Source: a virus. From it: a stretch of 23,458 nt of DNA. The notes under the pieces were generated by a model that worked only from the letters and a program-made list of their open reading frames with translations, was not told where the DNA came from and made no database searches. Shown here one piece after another: positions 14,236 to 21,321 of this stretch. Made by a program: the position numbers and the translations under genes. How positions within the stretch are numbered: the first letter of the stretch is position 1; each line of letters opens with the position of its first letter. The stretch is taken from the IMG/VR virus record IMGVR_UViG_3300022818_000047, positions 1-23,458 of that record. One strand, given 5' to 3'.

Positions 14236-14544
14236 TTATTTCTCCTTGTCAATTCTGAGTGTGCAGGTCGTAACGCTGCACGGCCTCACGTCGGGGATTT
14301 TGCATTCCTTTTCGAGCCGGGAAATCCGGGCATCGTAGGCGTTGCTTCGTTTCTCTATCAACGATATCCATTTGATCATCAAATTTAAACTTTGATCGGT
14401 AACGGCTTGGGACTGGCGGGATTCGGCGGCGCGTGATATTTCGTTACCACGTATTATTAATGCCGAAAAAAATGTGCCTGCCATTGTTAAGAGACAGAAC
14501 AAACCTAACAAAATGATTAGAATATCAATGATCTTGTTTTTCAT
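14236..14544 (-). CDS. Single-span membrane protein with coiled-coil tail
   Basis: Encodes 102 residues from the ATG at 14544, which has AAAGG about nine bases upstream; the longer frame upstream overlaps another gene and lacks a ribosome site. Residues 4-29 are a transmembrane helix (IIDILIILLGLFCLLTMAGT), followed by a helical region and three Cys near the C-terminus (C90, C97, C102 region: ECK, PCS, TTC). Topology resembles small phage membrane proteins that alter the host envelope, such as exclusion or lysis regulators, but no family is recognised. Confidence 0.6.
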   Translation of the reverse strand: MKNKIIDILIILLGLFCLLTMAGTFFSALIIRGNEISRAAESRQSQAVTDQSLNLMIKWISLIEKRSNAYDARISRLEKECKIPDVRPCSVTTCTLRIDKEK

Positions 14545-14701
14545 TCTCGTACCTTTCCCATTTTTTTTTTCCTTCTTCAATGGATATATTTTTAATCCAC
14601 TTCTGTAAAAACTCCACAGGAACGTCCCCCCGGATAAAAATACCAATCGCCGTAATTATAGCACCAGTCATTAAAAACGGATAAGCGACAATGTTTTTCA
14701 T
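14525..14701 (-). CDS. Small single-span membrane protein, 58 residues
   Basis: Encodes 58 residues from the ATG at 14701, which overlaps the stop of the zinc-ribbon gene upstream (ATGA) with GAGGCG before it. Residues 3-22 form a transmembrane helix (NIVAYPFLMTGAIITAIGIF); the remainder is charged (EEGKKKWERYENEKQDH). It overlaps the next membrane protein gene by 20 bases. Two successive small membrane proteins in an early operon suggest an action at the host inner membrane; what they do is unknown. Confidence 0.6.
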   Translation of the reverse strand: MKNIVAYPFLMTGAIITAIGIFIRGDVPVEFLQKWIKNISIEEGKKKWERYENEKQDH

Positions 14702-15000
14702 TTGAACGCCTCGCATCCGCCGCTTGTAAAACATGGGCCATCCATGTAAAGGCAACACATCAAATCTTCGCCCAAGAAACAAACGCAATTATCATCGTCT
14801 CTTAGCCCGGCGTACCCGTTCGCTTCCAAATATTCCAGGACGATTGAGCGGATGGTTTGCGGTTGAGGCTCCGGCTGCTTGGAAGTTGCGGAGGGCCATA
14901 TATGCTGACACGTGTGATTGAGACAACGGTCATTCCCGTTTGGGCGGCGTTCTCTGGCTACATTGTGGCTTCCGCATTTAGGGCAGGTTATTACGAGCAT
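14698..15000 (-). CDS. Zinc-ribbon protein with C-terminal Cys motif
   Basis: Encodes 100 residues. The N-terminus is a zinc ribbon: CPKCGSHNV at 6-14, then Cys26 and Cys31. The C-terminal half has YLEANGYAGLR, NCVCFLGEDLMCC and GGC, a motif string (YL..NG..GL...C.C.L.DLM.C) seen in short phage proteins of unknown function. GGAGG lies eight bases before the ATG and the gene overlaps the previous one by 10 bases. Two metal sites are plausible, suggesting an adaptor that binds nucleic acid or protein. Confidence 0.7.
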   Translation of the reverse strand: MLVITCPKCGSHNVARERRPNGNDRCLNHTCQHIWPSATSKQPEPQPQTIRSIVLEYLEANGYAGLRDDDNCVCFLGEDLMCCLYMDGPCFTSGGCEAFK

Positions 15001-15449
15001 TTCGCTTCCTCCATCGCTTCCTTGGCGCGTGCCACAAGCGGTTTCTCCAATTTCTCGCGGCAGCGAGGGGCGAGTTCTTTTAATATGCGTTCCGCGCGCA
15101 TCAGAAACACATCATCTTTTCCAATGCTACACAACATGCTGTCATATTTAACCACCGCCTTCAAAACTTCCCGGTAAAGTTCAGCGTTTTTACAATATGC
15201 AGTCAGCGTAGGGCGTTTTCCCTCAGAATATTTACGTAGGCTAGCCAATACTTTTTTGCTCTCGGTTGCCGTGTTGTTTATTTCTTGCACCCCCCTCGCA
15301 GCGAGCATGGCGTCTGCAACATTAAAAGCATCTTTTGCCATTCCGGTTGCTCCGTCGACCCCAGTTGTGCAAATATCCGCATTGTTACCAATAATGATTG
15401 CGTTCATCGCCAGCCCTGCGAAATAGTCCCTCAGCGTTATTTCTGGCAT
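14991..15449 (-). CDS. Unknown early protein with LRDYFAGLAM N-terminal motif
   Basis: Encodes 152 residues. The N-terminus LRDYFAGLAMNAIII and the later ADAMLAARG form a pair of motifs found in many short phage proteins of unknown function. Between them the sequence is longer than is usual for these. The C-terminal 90 residues are helical and charged (KVLASLRKYSEGKRP; AERILKELAPRCREKLEKP) and may be a separate domain. GGGAGA precedes the ATG, and the gene overlaps its upstream neighbour by 13 bases. Confidence 0.65.
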   Translation of the reverse strand: MPEITLRDYFAGLAMNAIIIGNNADICTTGVDGATGMAKDAFNVADAMLAARGVQEINNTATESKKVLASLRKYSEGKRPTLTAYCKNAELYREVLKAVVKYDSMLCSIGKDDVFLMRAERILKELAPRCREKLEKPLVARAKEAMEEAKCS

Positions 15450-15706
15450 GGAATTCTCCCGAAAAGGTTCTTTTCAATTTCTGGATAAGTCTTTAATATT
15501 TCCGCCCCTTCCTCTGCCGATATCCTAAAACAATTCTGAAACCACCGTTCACTTTCAAATACTTTGTAATAAAAATCTCCGTTCGGCGTGAGTTGCATTT
15601 TACCTTGGAAAAACCCTACATACCACGGATCACAAGGGTCATGGTCGCCCCATCTGCAAAGAAGAACATATTCCCCAATTTTTGGAGATTGAATCTTTCT
15701 CATCAT
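15437..15706 (-). CDS. Small early protein, GEYVLLCRWGD type
   Basis: Encodes 89 residues. The stretch GEYVLLCRWGDHDPCDPWYV and later RWFQNCFRIS resembles a class of short phage proteins with a compact beta-rich fold and many aromatic residues, function unknown. The start is either of two adjacent Met codons at 15706 or 15703, with AGGAGG just upstream inside the previous gene's end. The ATG overlaps the previous stop codon. Confidence 0.62.
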   Translation of the reverse strand: MMRKIQSPKIGEYVLLCRWGDHDPCDPWYVGFFQGKMQLTPNGDFYYKVFESERWFQNCFRISAEEGAEILKTYPEIEKNLFGRIPCQK

Positions 15707-15912
15707 TCCACCTCCTCAATCGTAACTTTGACCTTCCGACACTGTCCGGGGCGGAGGCCAAGGGTCTCTTCAAAAGTGGCATAGAGATTTCCTTTAAAAA
15801 GTGGCCCATACATCATTGACGATATTTCTTTCGGGGCGTTTTTAAATAACTGTGTTGTTTTAAATCCGTCCCTGTCCCTTGCTAACCACATCGTTAGTGT
15901 TATTTTTTTCAT
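15703..15912 (-). CDS. Unknown 69-residue early protein
   Basis: Encodes 69 residues from the ATG at 15912, which follows GGAGGGG and overlaps the stop of the MazG-like gene (ATGA). The longer frame upstream lies inside that gene and is rejected. The sequence has ITLTMWLARDRDG at the N-terminus and ends RKVKVTIEEVE. Other short phage proteins begin with a similar strand and also have a Lys-Val-rich end, but I cannot name a function. No membrane span. Confidence 0.6.
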   Translation of the reverse strand: MKKITLTMWLARDRDGFKTTQLFKNAPKEISSMMYGPLFKGNLYATFEETLGLRPGQCRKVKVTIEEVE

Positions 15913-16214
15913 TTCATCCCCTCCAAAATCTGCACGCAGACGGCGGCTAACTGTGTGAGTTCGGTGCGGATTTCTTCGGGTGTCTCGGCAGCCAGAACTT
16001 CGGCCAGTTCTTCTTGTAAAATGAGTTCCCACGAACACCACCCTTTTTCAACCGCCCTATTACAGAATTTCTTTGCTCTATCCGCAATATGGTTGTATAT
16101 TTCCAAATCAAAATCAGTTTTTCCGTGTCTAAGTGGAAACTCCTGCTTTCCCCCCTTGGCGTGCTGTCGTTCGCGCTCCTCGGTAATGGCTGCGTAGATT
16201 TTATCGCGGTTCAT
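15909..16214 (-). CDS. MazG-like nucleotide pyrophosphohydrolase candidate
   Basis: Encodes 101 residues. The pattern EERERQ at 12-17, ILQEELAEVLAA at 65-76 (Glu68, Glu69, Glu72) and ELTQLAAVCVQILE near 85-97 fits the small all-alpha MazG/NTP-pyrophosphatase fold, where the paired Glu residues hold magnesium. Such enzymes remove pyrophosphate from nucleoside triphosphates; phage versions are thought to tune nucleotide pools or the host stress signal. The gene overlaps its upstream neighbour by 14 bases. It may be a non-catalytic relative, because a full set of metal-binding acidic residues is not obvious. Confidence 0.6.
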   Translation of the reverse strand: MNRDKIYAAITEERERQHAKGGKQEFPLRHGKTDFDLEIYNHIADRAKKFCNRAVEKGWCSWELILQEELAEVLAAETPEEIRTELTQLAAVCVQILEGMK

Positions 16215-16443
16215 CCCCTGCCCCCGTTCTGCCGGTGGCGGCCTCTCCCCTGTCGTAGCATCCCATCAAGAAAGGAATCCCAATAAAAATTAACATCCCA
16301 AAACCGCCCACCATTGCGCCATAAAATCCACGGGCTGCCCCTGATATAAAACCTAATAGCGTAAACAAAAATAACGGAGTCCACCCAGGATGATGCCCAT
16401 ATTTCTCGTTGTATTTTGCACCTCGAATAATTCTTGTAATCAT
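16201..16443 (-). CDS. Small Gly-rich membrane protein
   Basis: Encodes 80 residues. Two hydrophobic segments are visible: residues 22-38 (TPLFLFTLLGFISGAAR) and 41-62 (YGAMVGGFGMLIFIGIPFLM). The rest is basic at the N-terminus and Gly/Glu-rich at the C-terminus. The start overlaps the previous stop (ATGA). Function unknown; two close spans and small size would allow an accessory holin or an inner-membrane effector. It sits next to the MazG-like gene. Confidence 0.6.
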   Translation of the reverse strand: MITRIIRGAKYNEKYGHHPGWTPLFLFTLLGFISGAARGFYGAMVGGFGMLIFIGIPFLMGCYDRGEAATGRTGAGDEPR

Positions 16444-16655
16444 TTCTTCGTCTCCCGGTACGCGTCGAGGGCATTGGATCTCTCCACAGGAACCTCACAT
16501 CTATCACAACCACTGTCCTGAGAACACCCTTGGCAGAACTCCGCACTCTCCAACGCCTCCGCCATCTGCGCAGCGGCCTGTTCGAGTTTGTCAACATCCT
16601 CGGGTTCGCAATAGTACCCATCAACGCCGTCCTCCCGCCCATGTCGTTCAATCAT
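16440..16655 (-). CDS. Cys-rich 71-residue early protein
   Basis: Encodes 71 residues from the ATG at 16655, which overlaps the stop of the coiled-coil gene and has GAGAGGG upstream; a start 27 codons earlier lies inside that gene and is rejected. The middle is a helix (DVDKLEQAAAQMAEALE) followed by a Cys cluster, FCQGCSQDSGCDRC, fitting a small zinc-binding site. No family recognised. Confidence 0.6.
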   Translation of the reverse strand: MIERHGREDGVDGYYCEPEDVDKLEQAAAQMAEALESAEFCQGCSQDSGCDRCEVPVERSNALDAYRETKK

Positions 16656-17605
16656 GGCTTGCCCTCCCCCGGCGCGGATGCCTGTTGTTTCTTCCCAAGT
16701 TTTAAAAATGTGTACTTTGCAATATTCTGCGCCCATGCTTTGAAATTTGAATCCGACGGGTCATCCCATTCCTTGGTTTTTGCATACGCAATACTTTTCA
16801 AACATTCCTCCGTCTCCCGCACGCGGGCTTGCAACTCCCGATTTTTGTTTCTAATGTAGGCAAACTTTTTAAGTGTTTTTCTTCGTCCAATAACACAATC
16901 GACGCGTTCCCCGTTTAAAACTCTTGTTCTCTCGGAATATGCGTCTAATGATTTCTGGAGCATTTCGCCGCGGGCTTGCAGAACTTTTATATATTCCACA
17001 GGCCCAACGTCTTCCGGCAACACTGCACCCAGTTCCCCTTCTGACTTAATAATTTGGGCTTGCAGGGCGTCGCGCTCTTTCTGTAGGCCAAATAGTGTTT
17101 GTTCTGTTGACTCTACGTACCCCGAAAAAGAATCACTAATCCACTGCCTGATAACGCTAATGTCATCCATTTTCATTATAGATCGCAGCGTTTCAGCGTG
17201 TCCCTCCCAATGCAATTTGTAGGAATCTACCTGTCCCATAAGCCACTTAAGCAATTCGCCAGGCTCAGGATATACAAATTCATTTACCACGGGATGCGCT
17301 ATTCTCCAGCGGTCTATGGCTTTAATGCTTTGCTCTTGCATTGAGTCAAATATTGATTGGAGTCCGGCTGCATACTTCTCCGCCTTCATCAGTGTGTCGC
17401 TTAAATTTTTGTTGATACCCTCAAGATTTTTACCCCAAGTCTCCGCCTTCTCCGCCCGTTCCCGCATCGCATCCAATTCCTCGGCGGCGTGCGCATCATC
17501 GTTTTCTCCACAAATCGCTGTCGTTTCTTCGCGCTCCAGCCGTTCGGATTCTGCGGCCTCAAAATTATCCAGTTGTCTCTCATTGCGTTCGTCTGCGTCG
17601 AGCAT
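16652..17605 (-). CDS. Long coiled-coil protein, 317 residues
   Basis: Encodes 317 residues and is the longest gene in the leftward half apart from the DUF2800 nuclease and the SPPY methyltransferase. It is acidic and mostly helical, with heptad-like runs in residues 1-100 and 160-270 (for example REETTAICGENDDAHAAEEL and LFGLQKERDALQAQI), and a central part that may fold separately (AHPVVNEFVYPEPGELLKWL). The last residues are basic, then Pro-rich. I see no catalytic motif. It follows the previous stop codon after one base. It could tether DNA or proteins, but no function is shown. Confidence 0.65.
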   Translation of the reverse strand: MLDADERNERQLDNFEAAESERLEREETTAICGENDDAHAAEELDAMRERAEKAETWGKNLEGINKNLSDTLMKAEKYAAGLQSIFDSMQEQSIKAIDRWRIAHPVVNEFVYPEPGELLKWLMGQVDSYKLHWEGHAETLRSIMKMDDISVIRQWISDSFSGYVESTEQTLFGLQKERDALQAQIIKSEGELGAVLPEDVGPVEYIKVLQARGEMLQKSLDAYSERTRVLNGERVDCVIGRRKTLKKFAYIRNKNRELQARVRETEECLKSIAYAKTKEWDDPSDSNFKAWAQNIAKYTFLKLGKKQQASAPGEGKP

Positions 17606-17606
17606 T

Positions 17607-17807
17607 TTATTTCCCGTCCTTCCAGCAGCCCGTATGGATATTGTAATCCCGAAGTTCGCGTTTCAAATCTTCTAAAACATAATTAGACATGTTCGACGAT
17701 CTTAAACTATTGCGCAGCAATCCTGCCAACTGCCTTTTGACTTCGTTCCCTTGATCAATTGTCCTTTTTGCCTGACCAATTATATTGTTGAGTTCGTCAA
17801 GATTCAT
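17607..17807 (-). CDS. Small early protein with LKRELRDYN motif
   Basis: Encodes 66 residues. It starts MNLDELN and ends in LEDLKRELRDYNIHTGCWKD, a helix-rich protein resembling short phage proteins with an L..LK.EL..FN..TG.WK C-terminus, of unknown role. The ATG overlaps the upstream stop (ATGA) following GGGGATGG. No membrane span or Cys cluster. Confidence 0.6.
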   Translation of the reverse strand: MNLDELNNIIGQAKRTIDQGNEVKRQLAGLLRNSLRSSNMSNYVLEDLKRELRDYNIHTGCWKDGK

Positions 17808-18034
17808 TTTCCATCCCCTTCCTCTCGCTCGATTTGCGCCTCAAGGTCAACGATGCGTATTTTAAGACACCGGATTTCGTCTTCTCTTTTTATAATCCAA
17901 AGGTGCCCATTTGATGTACATGCGTCTGCTTCGCGCACACGCTCCCGGAGCAACGCGTTCTCTTCCAGCAACCGTTCCAACTCCTCGCGGTCGGCGGCTT
18001 CCTGCGCTAATTCTTCAACGCGTAGTTTTGACAT
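17804..18034 (-). CDS. Small coiled-coil protein
   Basis: Encodes 76 residues from the ATG at 18034, overlapping the previous stop codon (TAATG) and preceded by AAGGAGG about 11 bases away. The protein is highly charged: EELAQEAADREELERLLEEN is a likely coiled coil, followed by ACTSNGHLWIIKRED and a second helix (CLKIRIVDLEAQIEREEGD). This helix-turn-helix hairpin form suits a dimerising adaptor. No family recognised. Confidence 0.6.
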   Translation of the reverse strand: MSKLRVEELAQEAADREELERLLEENALLRERVREADACTSNGHLWIIKREDEIRCLKIRIVDLEAQIEREEGDGK

Positions 18035-18426
18035 TATTTCGTTTCCTCCTTGCAAGTTGAACCGGGTGTCATTTTTCCTGTTTTGGGATTCAACTTTCCG
18101 CGCCCGCCTTTGCAGAAACGAATTTTGTTTTTACTAAACAGCATCTTACACCCCTTGCAGGATTTTCGCACGCACGCAGGAACAAGAGACTTTGTGCTTG
18201 CCGAAACCATATCTGGATTTTCCAAAATATGCTGAAACGCGTCCACGATGGATTGCATCGCCTCATCGGACAGAATCATGGATCGGTCGGATATCGCTAC
18301 TTTCCCCTCTGGCGTGTATAACAAGTTTCTTGTTTTAATCTGCCACTTCCCGCTGGCGTAACGGAATAACTTGATGCGCCTGTTTTTGAGTTTAACAAAT
18401 CGGAGGGCAACGCATTTGGTTCGCAT
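18034..18426 (-). CDS. Basic protein with C-terminal Cys-rich domain
   Basis: Encodes 130 residues from the ATG at 18426, with AAAGGA upstream. The frame could be extended to a TTG at 18486, but that TTG is the -35 box of a promoter, so I reject the longer form. The N-terminal half is basic (KLKNRRIKLFRYASGKWQIK) and the C-terminal part has five Cys (ACVRKSCKGCKML, RFCKGG, STCKE), fitting metal binding. A nucleic-acid-binding role is plausible. It is the first gene after the internal promoter and so heads the distal part of the operon. Confidence 0.65.
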   Translation of the reverse strand: MRTKCVALRFVKLKNRRIKLFRYASGKWQIKTRNLLYTPEGKVAISDRSMILSDEAMQSIVDAFQHILENPDMVSASTKSLVPACVRKSCKGCKMLFSKNKIRFCKGGRGKLNPKTGKMTPGSTCKEETK

Positions 18427-18457
18427 TATTTTTATCCTTTCCCTGTGCAACGCGGCA

Positions 18458-18486
18458 ATTATGTACAAGCCGGGATGCGGTGTCAA
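18458..18486 (-). promoter_or_regulatory. Strong sigma70-type promoter inside the leftward operon
   Basis: On the minus strand TTGACA (18486-18481) is followed after exactly 17 bases by CATAAT (18463-18458). These match the -35 and -10 consensus at 6/6 and 5/6. Transcription would begin near 18451 and read the genes from 18426 down to 13114. It lies in one of the few true gaps of the operon (18427-18498), and an A/T-rich stretch (AAAATAGTTCACTTTTTTAT) sits just upstream. Confidence 0.7.
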
Positions 18487-18498
18487 TAAAAAAGTGAA

Positions 18499-18879
18499 CT
18501 ATTTTGCGGACTGTTCCGCTTCCCATTCTTTTTTAAAACGTTCAATGGTTTCAAATTTATGCGTCCGTTTGATTCCAAGATTAATTGCCGTTTCCCATTC
18601 TTTGCACGTTCCGACAGAGTTTTGCCAAAATCCCACTACCAGAACCGCTTGGCAGTCCCGAAGCATTTCCAAACCGAGTTCCAGAAAGTATTCGTCCGAC
18701 GCTACGCCGTCCATTAGCCCGGTCATTGTATGCGGGCAGCGGAAGTGTATCCCGCGCGTTACCAGTTCAATCGCCGCGTTCCGGGCGGCTTCGATATTGG
18801 AGCGCACGCCATTGATTGTATCGGCGCGGTACGGCCCCGCGATGTAAACGGTGAAGATTGTTCGGTTGTTCTTAATCAT
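18499..18879 (-). CDS. Nucleoside 2-deoxyribosyltransferase-like protein (DUF4406 type)
   Basis: Encodes 126 residues. VYIAGPYRAD at residues 11-20, RSNIEAARNAA, FRCPH and a later FWQNSVGTCKEWETA fit the deoxyribosyltransferase/DUF4406 fold, in which an early Gly-Pro loop and a later Ser-x-Gly-Thr-x-x-Glu motif bind nucleotide. Relatives exchange or remove bases of deoxynucleosides; many phage members are untested and may act in nucleotide salvage. Asp or Glu at the usual nucleophile place is represented by Glu in CKEWE. It overlaps the methyltransferase gene upstream by ATGA. Confidence 0.75.
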   Translation of the reverse strand: MIKNNRTIFTVYIAGPYRADTINGVRSNIEAARNAAIELVTRGIHFRCPHTMTGLMDGVASDEYFLELGLEMLRDCQAVLVVGFWQNSVGTCKEWETAINLGIKRTHKFETIERFKKEWEAEQSAK

Positions 18880-19442
18880 GTTGGTTTCTCCCGATCTTCG
18901 AATAAGTCGTGTTGTTTTCTGTGAGTTTTTCTTTCAACCGTTACGATTGAATCATAGTGTACCCCGCCGTGTGGAACCATTAGAACTTCTAACAATTCAA
19001 ACCCGTTTGTTTTCCCAATTCCTCCGCTGTTATACCCGCAACAAATGACGATGCCGCCCGACCTTGTTATTCTGGAAACTTCTTTTTTCCGTTGTGAATA
19101 AAACCCAGCGGTCGTGTCTGATGCGTGAACCGTTTTTCCTATGCCCTTGTAGCACTCCGATATTTGCCGCAAAGTCCACGGCGGATCGAAAAGAACCATG
19201 TCCACCGACTCATCCTCAAACATTTTTAAAAAGTCAAGTGATTCAACATGATGTGTTGTTTCAAAATCCGGGTTCAGGTCGTTGGTTGCAAAACATAAAT
19301 CGCGAAAACAAGACTGGTTTGTAAACGGGTCAATGATTTTTTTGGGGGACTCAGTGTAAATGTATCGCTGAATTAAATCGTTAATTGGTTTTATCGAAAA
19401 CGTGTTTTTGCTTGGCATCGCCCAAGTTCTGCTTATTTTCAT
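18876..19442 (-). CDS. Phage adenine-methyltransferase-like protein (DPPW motif)
   Basis: Encodes 188 residues from the ATG at 19442, which follows GGAGGGGGAGAA and overlaps the HTH gene's stop (ATGA). RTWAMPSKNTF, IIDPFTNQS (36-44), TNDLNP (53-58), DFLKMF and LFDPPWTLRQISECYKG (84-100) follow the order of a phage family annotated as adenine-specific DNA methylases. The catalytic tetrad is DPPW, where DPPY is usual, and the Gly-rich SAM loop is replaced by FTNQS. It may be active with relaxed motifs or be a divergent relative, so I infer the reaction (N6-adenine methylation with S-adenosylmethionine) with some caution. Confidence 0.72.
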   Translation of the reverse strand: MKISRTWAMPSKNTFSIKPINDLIQRYIYTESPKKIIDPFTNQSCFRDLCFATNDLNPDFETTHHVESLDFLKMFEDESVDMVLFDPPWTLRQISECYKGIGKTVHASDTTAGFYSQRKKEVSRITRSGGIVICCGYNSGGIGKTNGFELLEVLMVPHGGVHYDSIVTVERKTHRKQHDLFEDREKPT

Positions 19443-19654
19443 TTTCTCCCCCTCCACGGTTCTGTTTTATTTTTCCCGGCTTCAAATCTCTGCACCGCCA
19501 AAAGCAATTTCTCAAACGTCAAAAGCAGGATGTTATCCCGATCGCCCGACGATATTTTCATGATGATGCTGTGTGATACTCCAGACTCTTGCGCCCACTC
19601 CGCACCCGTGATGCCAAGGGCGCGGAAGCGGGAAAGTAATTCCTCAAGGAGCAT
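19439..19654 (-). CDS. Small helix-turn-helix protein
   Basis: Encodes 71 residues. Residues 14-48 have the Xre-like form: a first helix ITGAEWAQESG, the turn, then VSHSIIMKISSGDRDN as recognition helix. A hydrophobic helix follows (LLTFEKLLLAV). It would bind DNA, perhaps as a regulator of the methyltransferase genes on either side, but its target is not visible. The start overlaps the upstream methyltransferase stop (TAATG) and the stop overlaps the next gene. Confidence 0.72.
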   Translation of the reverse strand: MLLEELLSRFRALGITGAEWAQESGVSHSIIMKISSGDRDNILLLTFEKLLLAVQRFEAGKNKTEPWRGRK

Positions 19655-20610
19655 TATAGGACTCCTGTTAGCATGTCCTGTTTTTCTGCAATGCGCTTTT
19701 GTGCAAGTTTAACGTATTCCGGGTTTAGTTCAATTCCTATAAAATCCCGCCCTTGTTGTATTGCTACCATCCCCGTAGTTCCGCTTCCGGTGAACGGGTC
19801 TAAAATAACGCCGCCAACAGGGCACCCAGCCATAACGCAAGGCTCAATAAGCGCTGGGGGGAAAGTGGCGAAGTGAGCTCCTTTGTACGGAACCGTTGCC
19901 ACATTCCAAACAGATCGGCGATTCCGCGTGTCCCTGTCGTATCGGACATCTTCTCGGTCTGGCCTGTGTGTTGGACTCGGACTATTCGGGCAAATGCTTA
20001 CACCGCGCTTTGATTTTTCCCGCCTGAATGACGCCCCCGCTCCTTTTGTGCTGCCCACCGCTGTCTCTTTTACCGACTCCTGGTCAAAGTAATAACGACC
20101 TGATTTTGCAAACAAGAAAAGGCTCTCGTGAGATTTTGTGAAGCGGTCTTTAACACTCTCCGGCATTGGGTTGGGTTTCGCCCAGATAATCTCTTGCCGT
20201 AAAATCCATCCATCTTTTTGCAGCGCAAACGCCACGCGCCAAGGTATACCAAGGAGGTTTTTAGCAGGTACCCCACAATTAACCTTGTTTGACCTTTTAC
20301 CGCCTTCGTGTTGCGTTTGTTTTCCTCCTTCCAGCCTGGAATGCTTTGAATCTGCACCAGTAGGAGAACTCACGTAACTATCACCGAGGTTTACCCAAAG
20401 CGTCCCGTCGTCGCGTAGAACACGCCGCACCTCACAAAAAACAGAAACCAGCGCGGAAACGTATTCGTCTGGTGTTTGCTCAAGTCCTATTTGTTCTTTC
20501 ATCCCATAATCGCGCAACCCGTAGTATGGCGGGCTGGTAATGCAGCAGTGGACGCTTTCAGCAGGGAACGTTTTCAGAATAGTGAGACAATTCCCGTCAT
20601 AAATTTGCAT
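19654..20610 (-). CDS. DNA methyltransferase, beta-class, SPPY motif
   Basis: Encodes 318 residues. It would methylate DNA with S-adenosylmethionine. Motif IV is TSPPYYGLRDYG at 25-36, and the SAM-binding motif DPFTGSGTTG starts at residue 271, so the order is IV then I, the beta class. The SPPY form is typical of cytosine-N4 methylation but also occurs in adenine enzymes, so the base is not settled. Residues 100-240 contain the variable target-recognition region. GAGGAAAAC precedes the ATG, and 37 bases separate it from the next upstream gene. Phages use such enzymes to escape host restriction; no restriction endonuclease partner is visible. Confidence 0.9.
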   Translation of the reverse strand: MQIYDGNCLTILKTFPAESVHCCITSPPYYGLRDYGMKEQIGLEQTPDEYVSALVSVFCEVRRVLRDDGTLWVNLGDSYVSSPTGADSKHSRLEGGKQTQHEGGKRSNKVNCGVPAKNLLGIPWRVAFALQKDGWILRQEIIWAKPNPMPESVKDRFTKSHESLFLFAKSGRYYFDQESVKETAVGSTKGAGASFRREKSKRGVSICPNSPSPTHRPDREDVRYDRDTRNRRSVWNVATVPYKGAHFATFPPALIEPCVMAGCPVGGVILDPFTGSGTTGMVAIQQGRDFIGIELNPEYVKLAQKRIAEKQDMLTGVL

Positions 20611-20647
20611 TATTCGTTTTCCTCGTTTCCCGCCCCGTGGCGGCGTT

Positions 20648-21280
20648 TTAAAACATGTCCGGCGCGTTCAATGCCGCCTTGATGCGGTCGACCGCAATGT
20701 CAAAATAATCCTTGTCCTTCTCAATCCCGATAAACTTTCTTCCGGTTTTCACGCATGCCACCCCGGTGGTTCCGCTCCCCATAAATGGATCAAGTACAAT
20801 ATTTCCTACCATTCCAACGCACCATTCCATTAACAACAAAGGTTTTTGAGTGGGGTGCTCTTTTTTTTCTTTTGCAGGATGCGTAGGGTTTACCATTACG
20901 ATTTTTGCGTTTCCATCCCAAGAACACCACGCGAGTTCGACTTCCGAAAAGTCCCTACCGCGCAAACACGGCCCTTTGTCCCAAACTAAAAAGTTTCTGG
21001 AAACGGGTAAGCAGAAATAGTTTCCCCCCATATAATTTGGCTTTTCACCGATTCCCAAAAGACTGTCAAAAACAAATTGCGCGGGTGGGACAGAGTCCCA
21101 ATTTTTTGCAATCGCTGCGAACCTTTTTTTGTTTTCCCGTCCAACACCTTTCCCGGCATTGATCCCGTACGGCGGATCGGTCACCACGGCGTTGATTGTT
21201 TTTGTATCCAACGTCGGCAGGATTTCCGCGCAATCGCCGTGGTAAAGTTCTATGCCGTCAGCCAGTTTCACAAAATCCAT
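20648..21280 (-). CDS. DNA adenine methyltransferase, beta-class, DPPY motif
   Basis: Encodes 210 residues. DPPYG at 35-39 is the N6-adenine catalytic motif and DPFMGSGTTG at 164-173 the SAM-binding loop, giving beta-class order. HPTQKPLLLMEWCV lies between them. The enzyme is small, with a short target-recognition segment around residues 45-135, as in other single-chain phage methylases. GAGAGG is near the ATG. It precedes the SPPY enzyme, so two different marks may be placed on phage DNA. Confidence 0.9.
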   Translation of the reverse strand: MDFVKLADGIELYHGDCAEILPTLDTKTINAVVTDPPYGINAGKGVGRENKKRFAAIAKNWDSVPPAQFVFDSLLGIGEKPNYMGGNYFCLPVSRNFLVWDKGPCLRGRDFSEVELAWCSWDGNAKIVMVNPTHPAKEKKEHPTQKPLLLMEWCVGMVGNIVLDPFMGSGTTGVACVKTGRKFIGIEKDKDYFDIAVDRIKAALNAPDMF

Positions 21281-21321
21281 TTTAAGCCTCTCTAAGCCGT
21301 TTTATCCCCTAACCAGTCCAA

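Noticed and set aside
18427-18486. N-terminal extension of the Cys-rich protein back to TTG at 18486
   Set aside because: The TTG is the -35 element of a near-consensus promoter whose start point lies inside the extension, and the ATG at 18426 has its own ribosome site.
20611-20647. Possible terminator hairpin CCGCC/GGCGG between two methyltransferase genes
   Set aside because: The stem is only five pairs and no T run follows on the transcribed strand, so it is more likely a chance feature of a 37-base gap.
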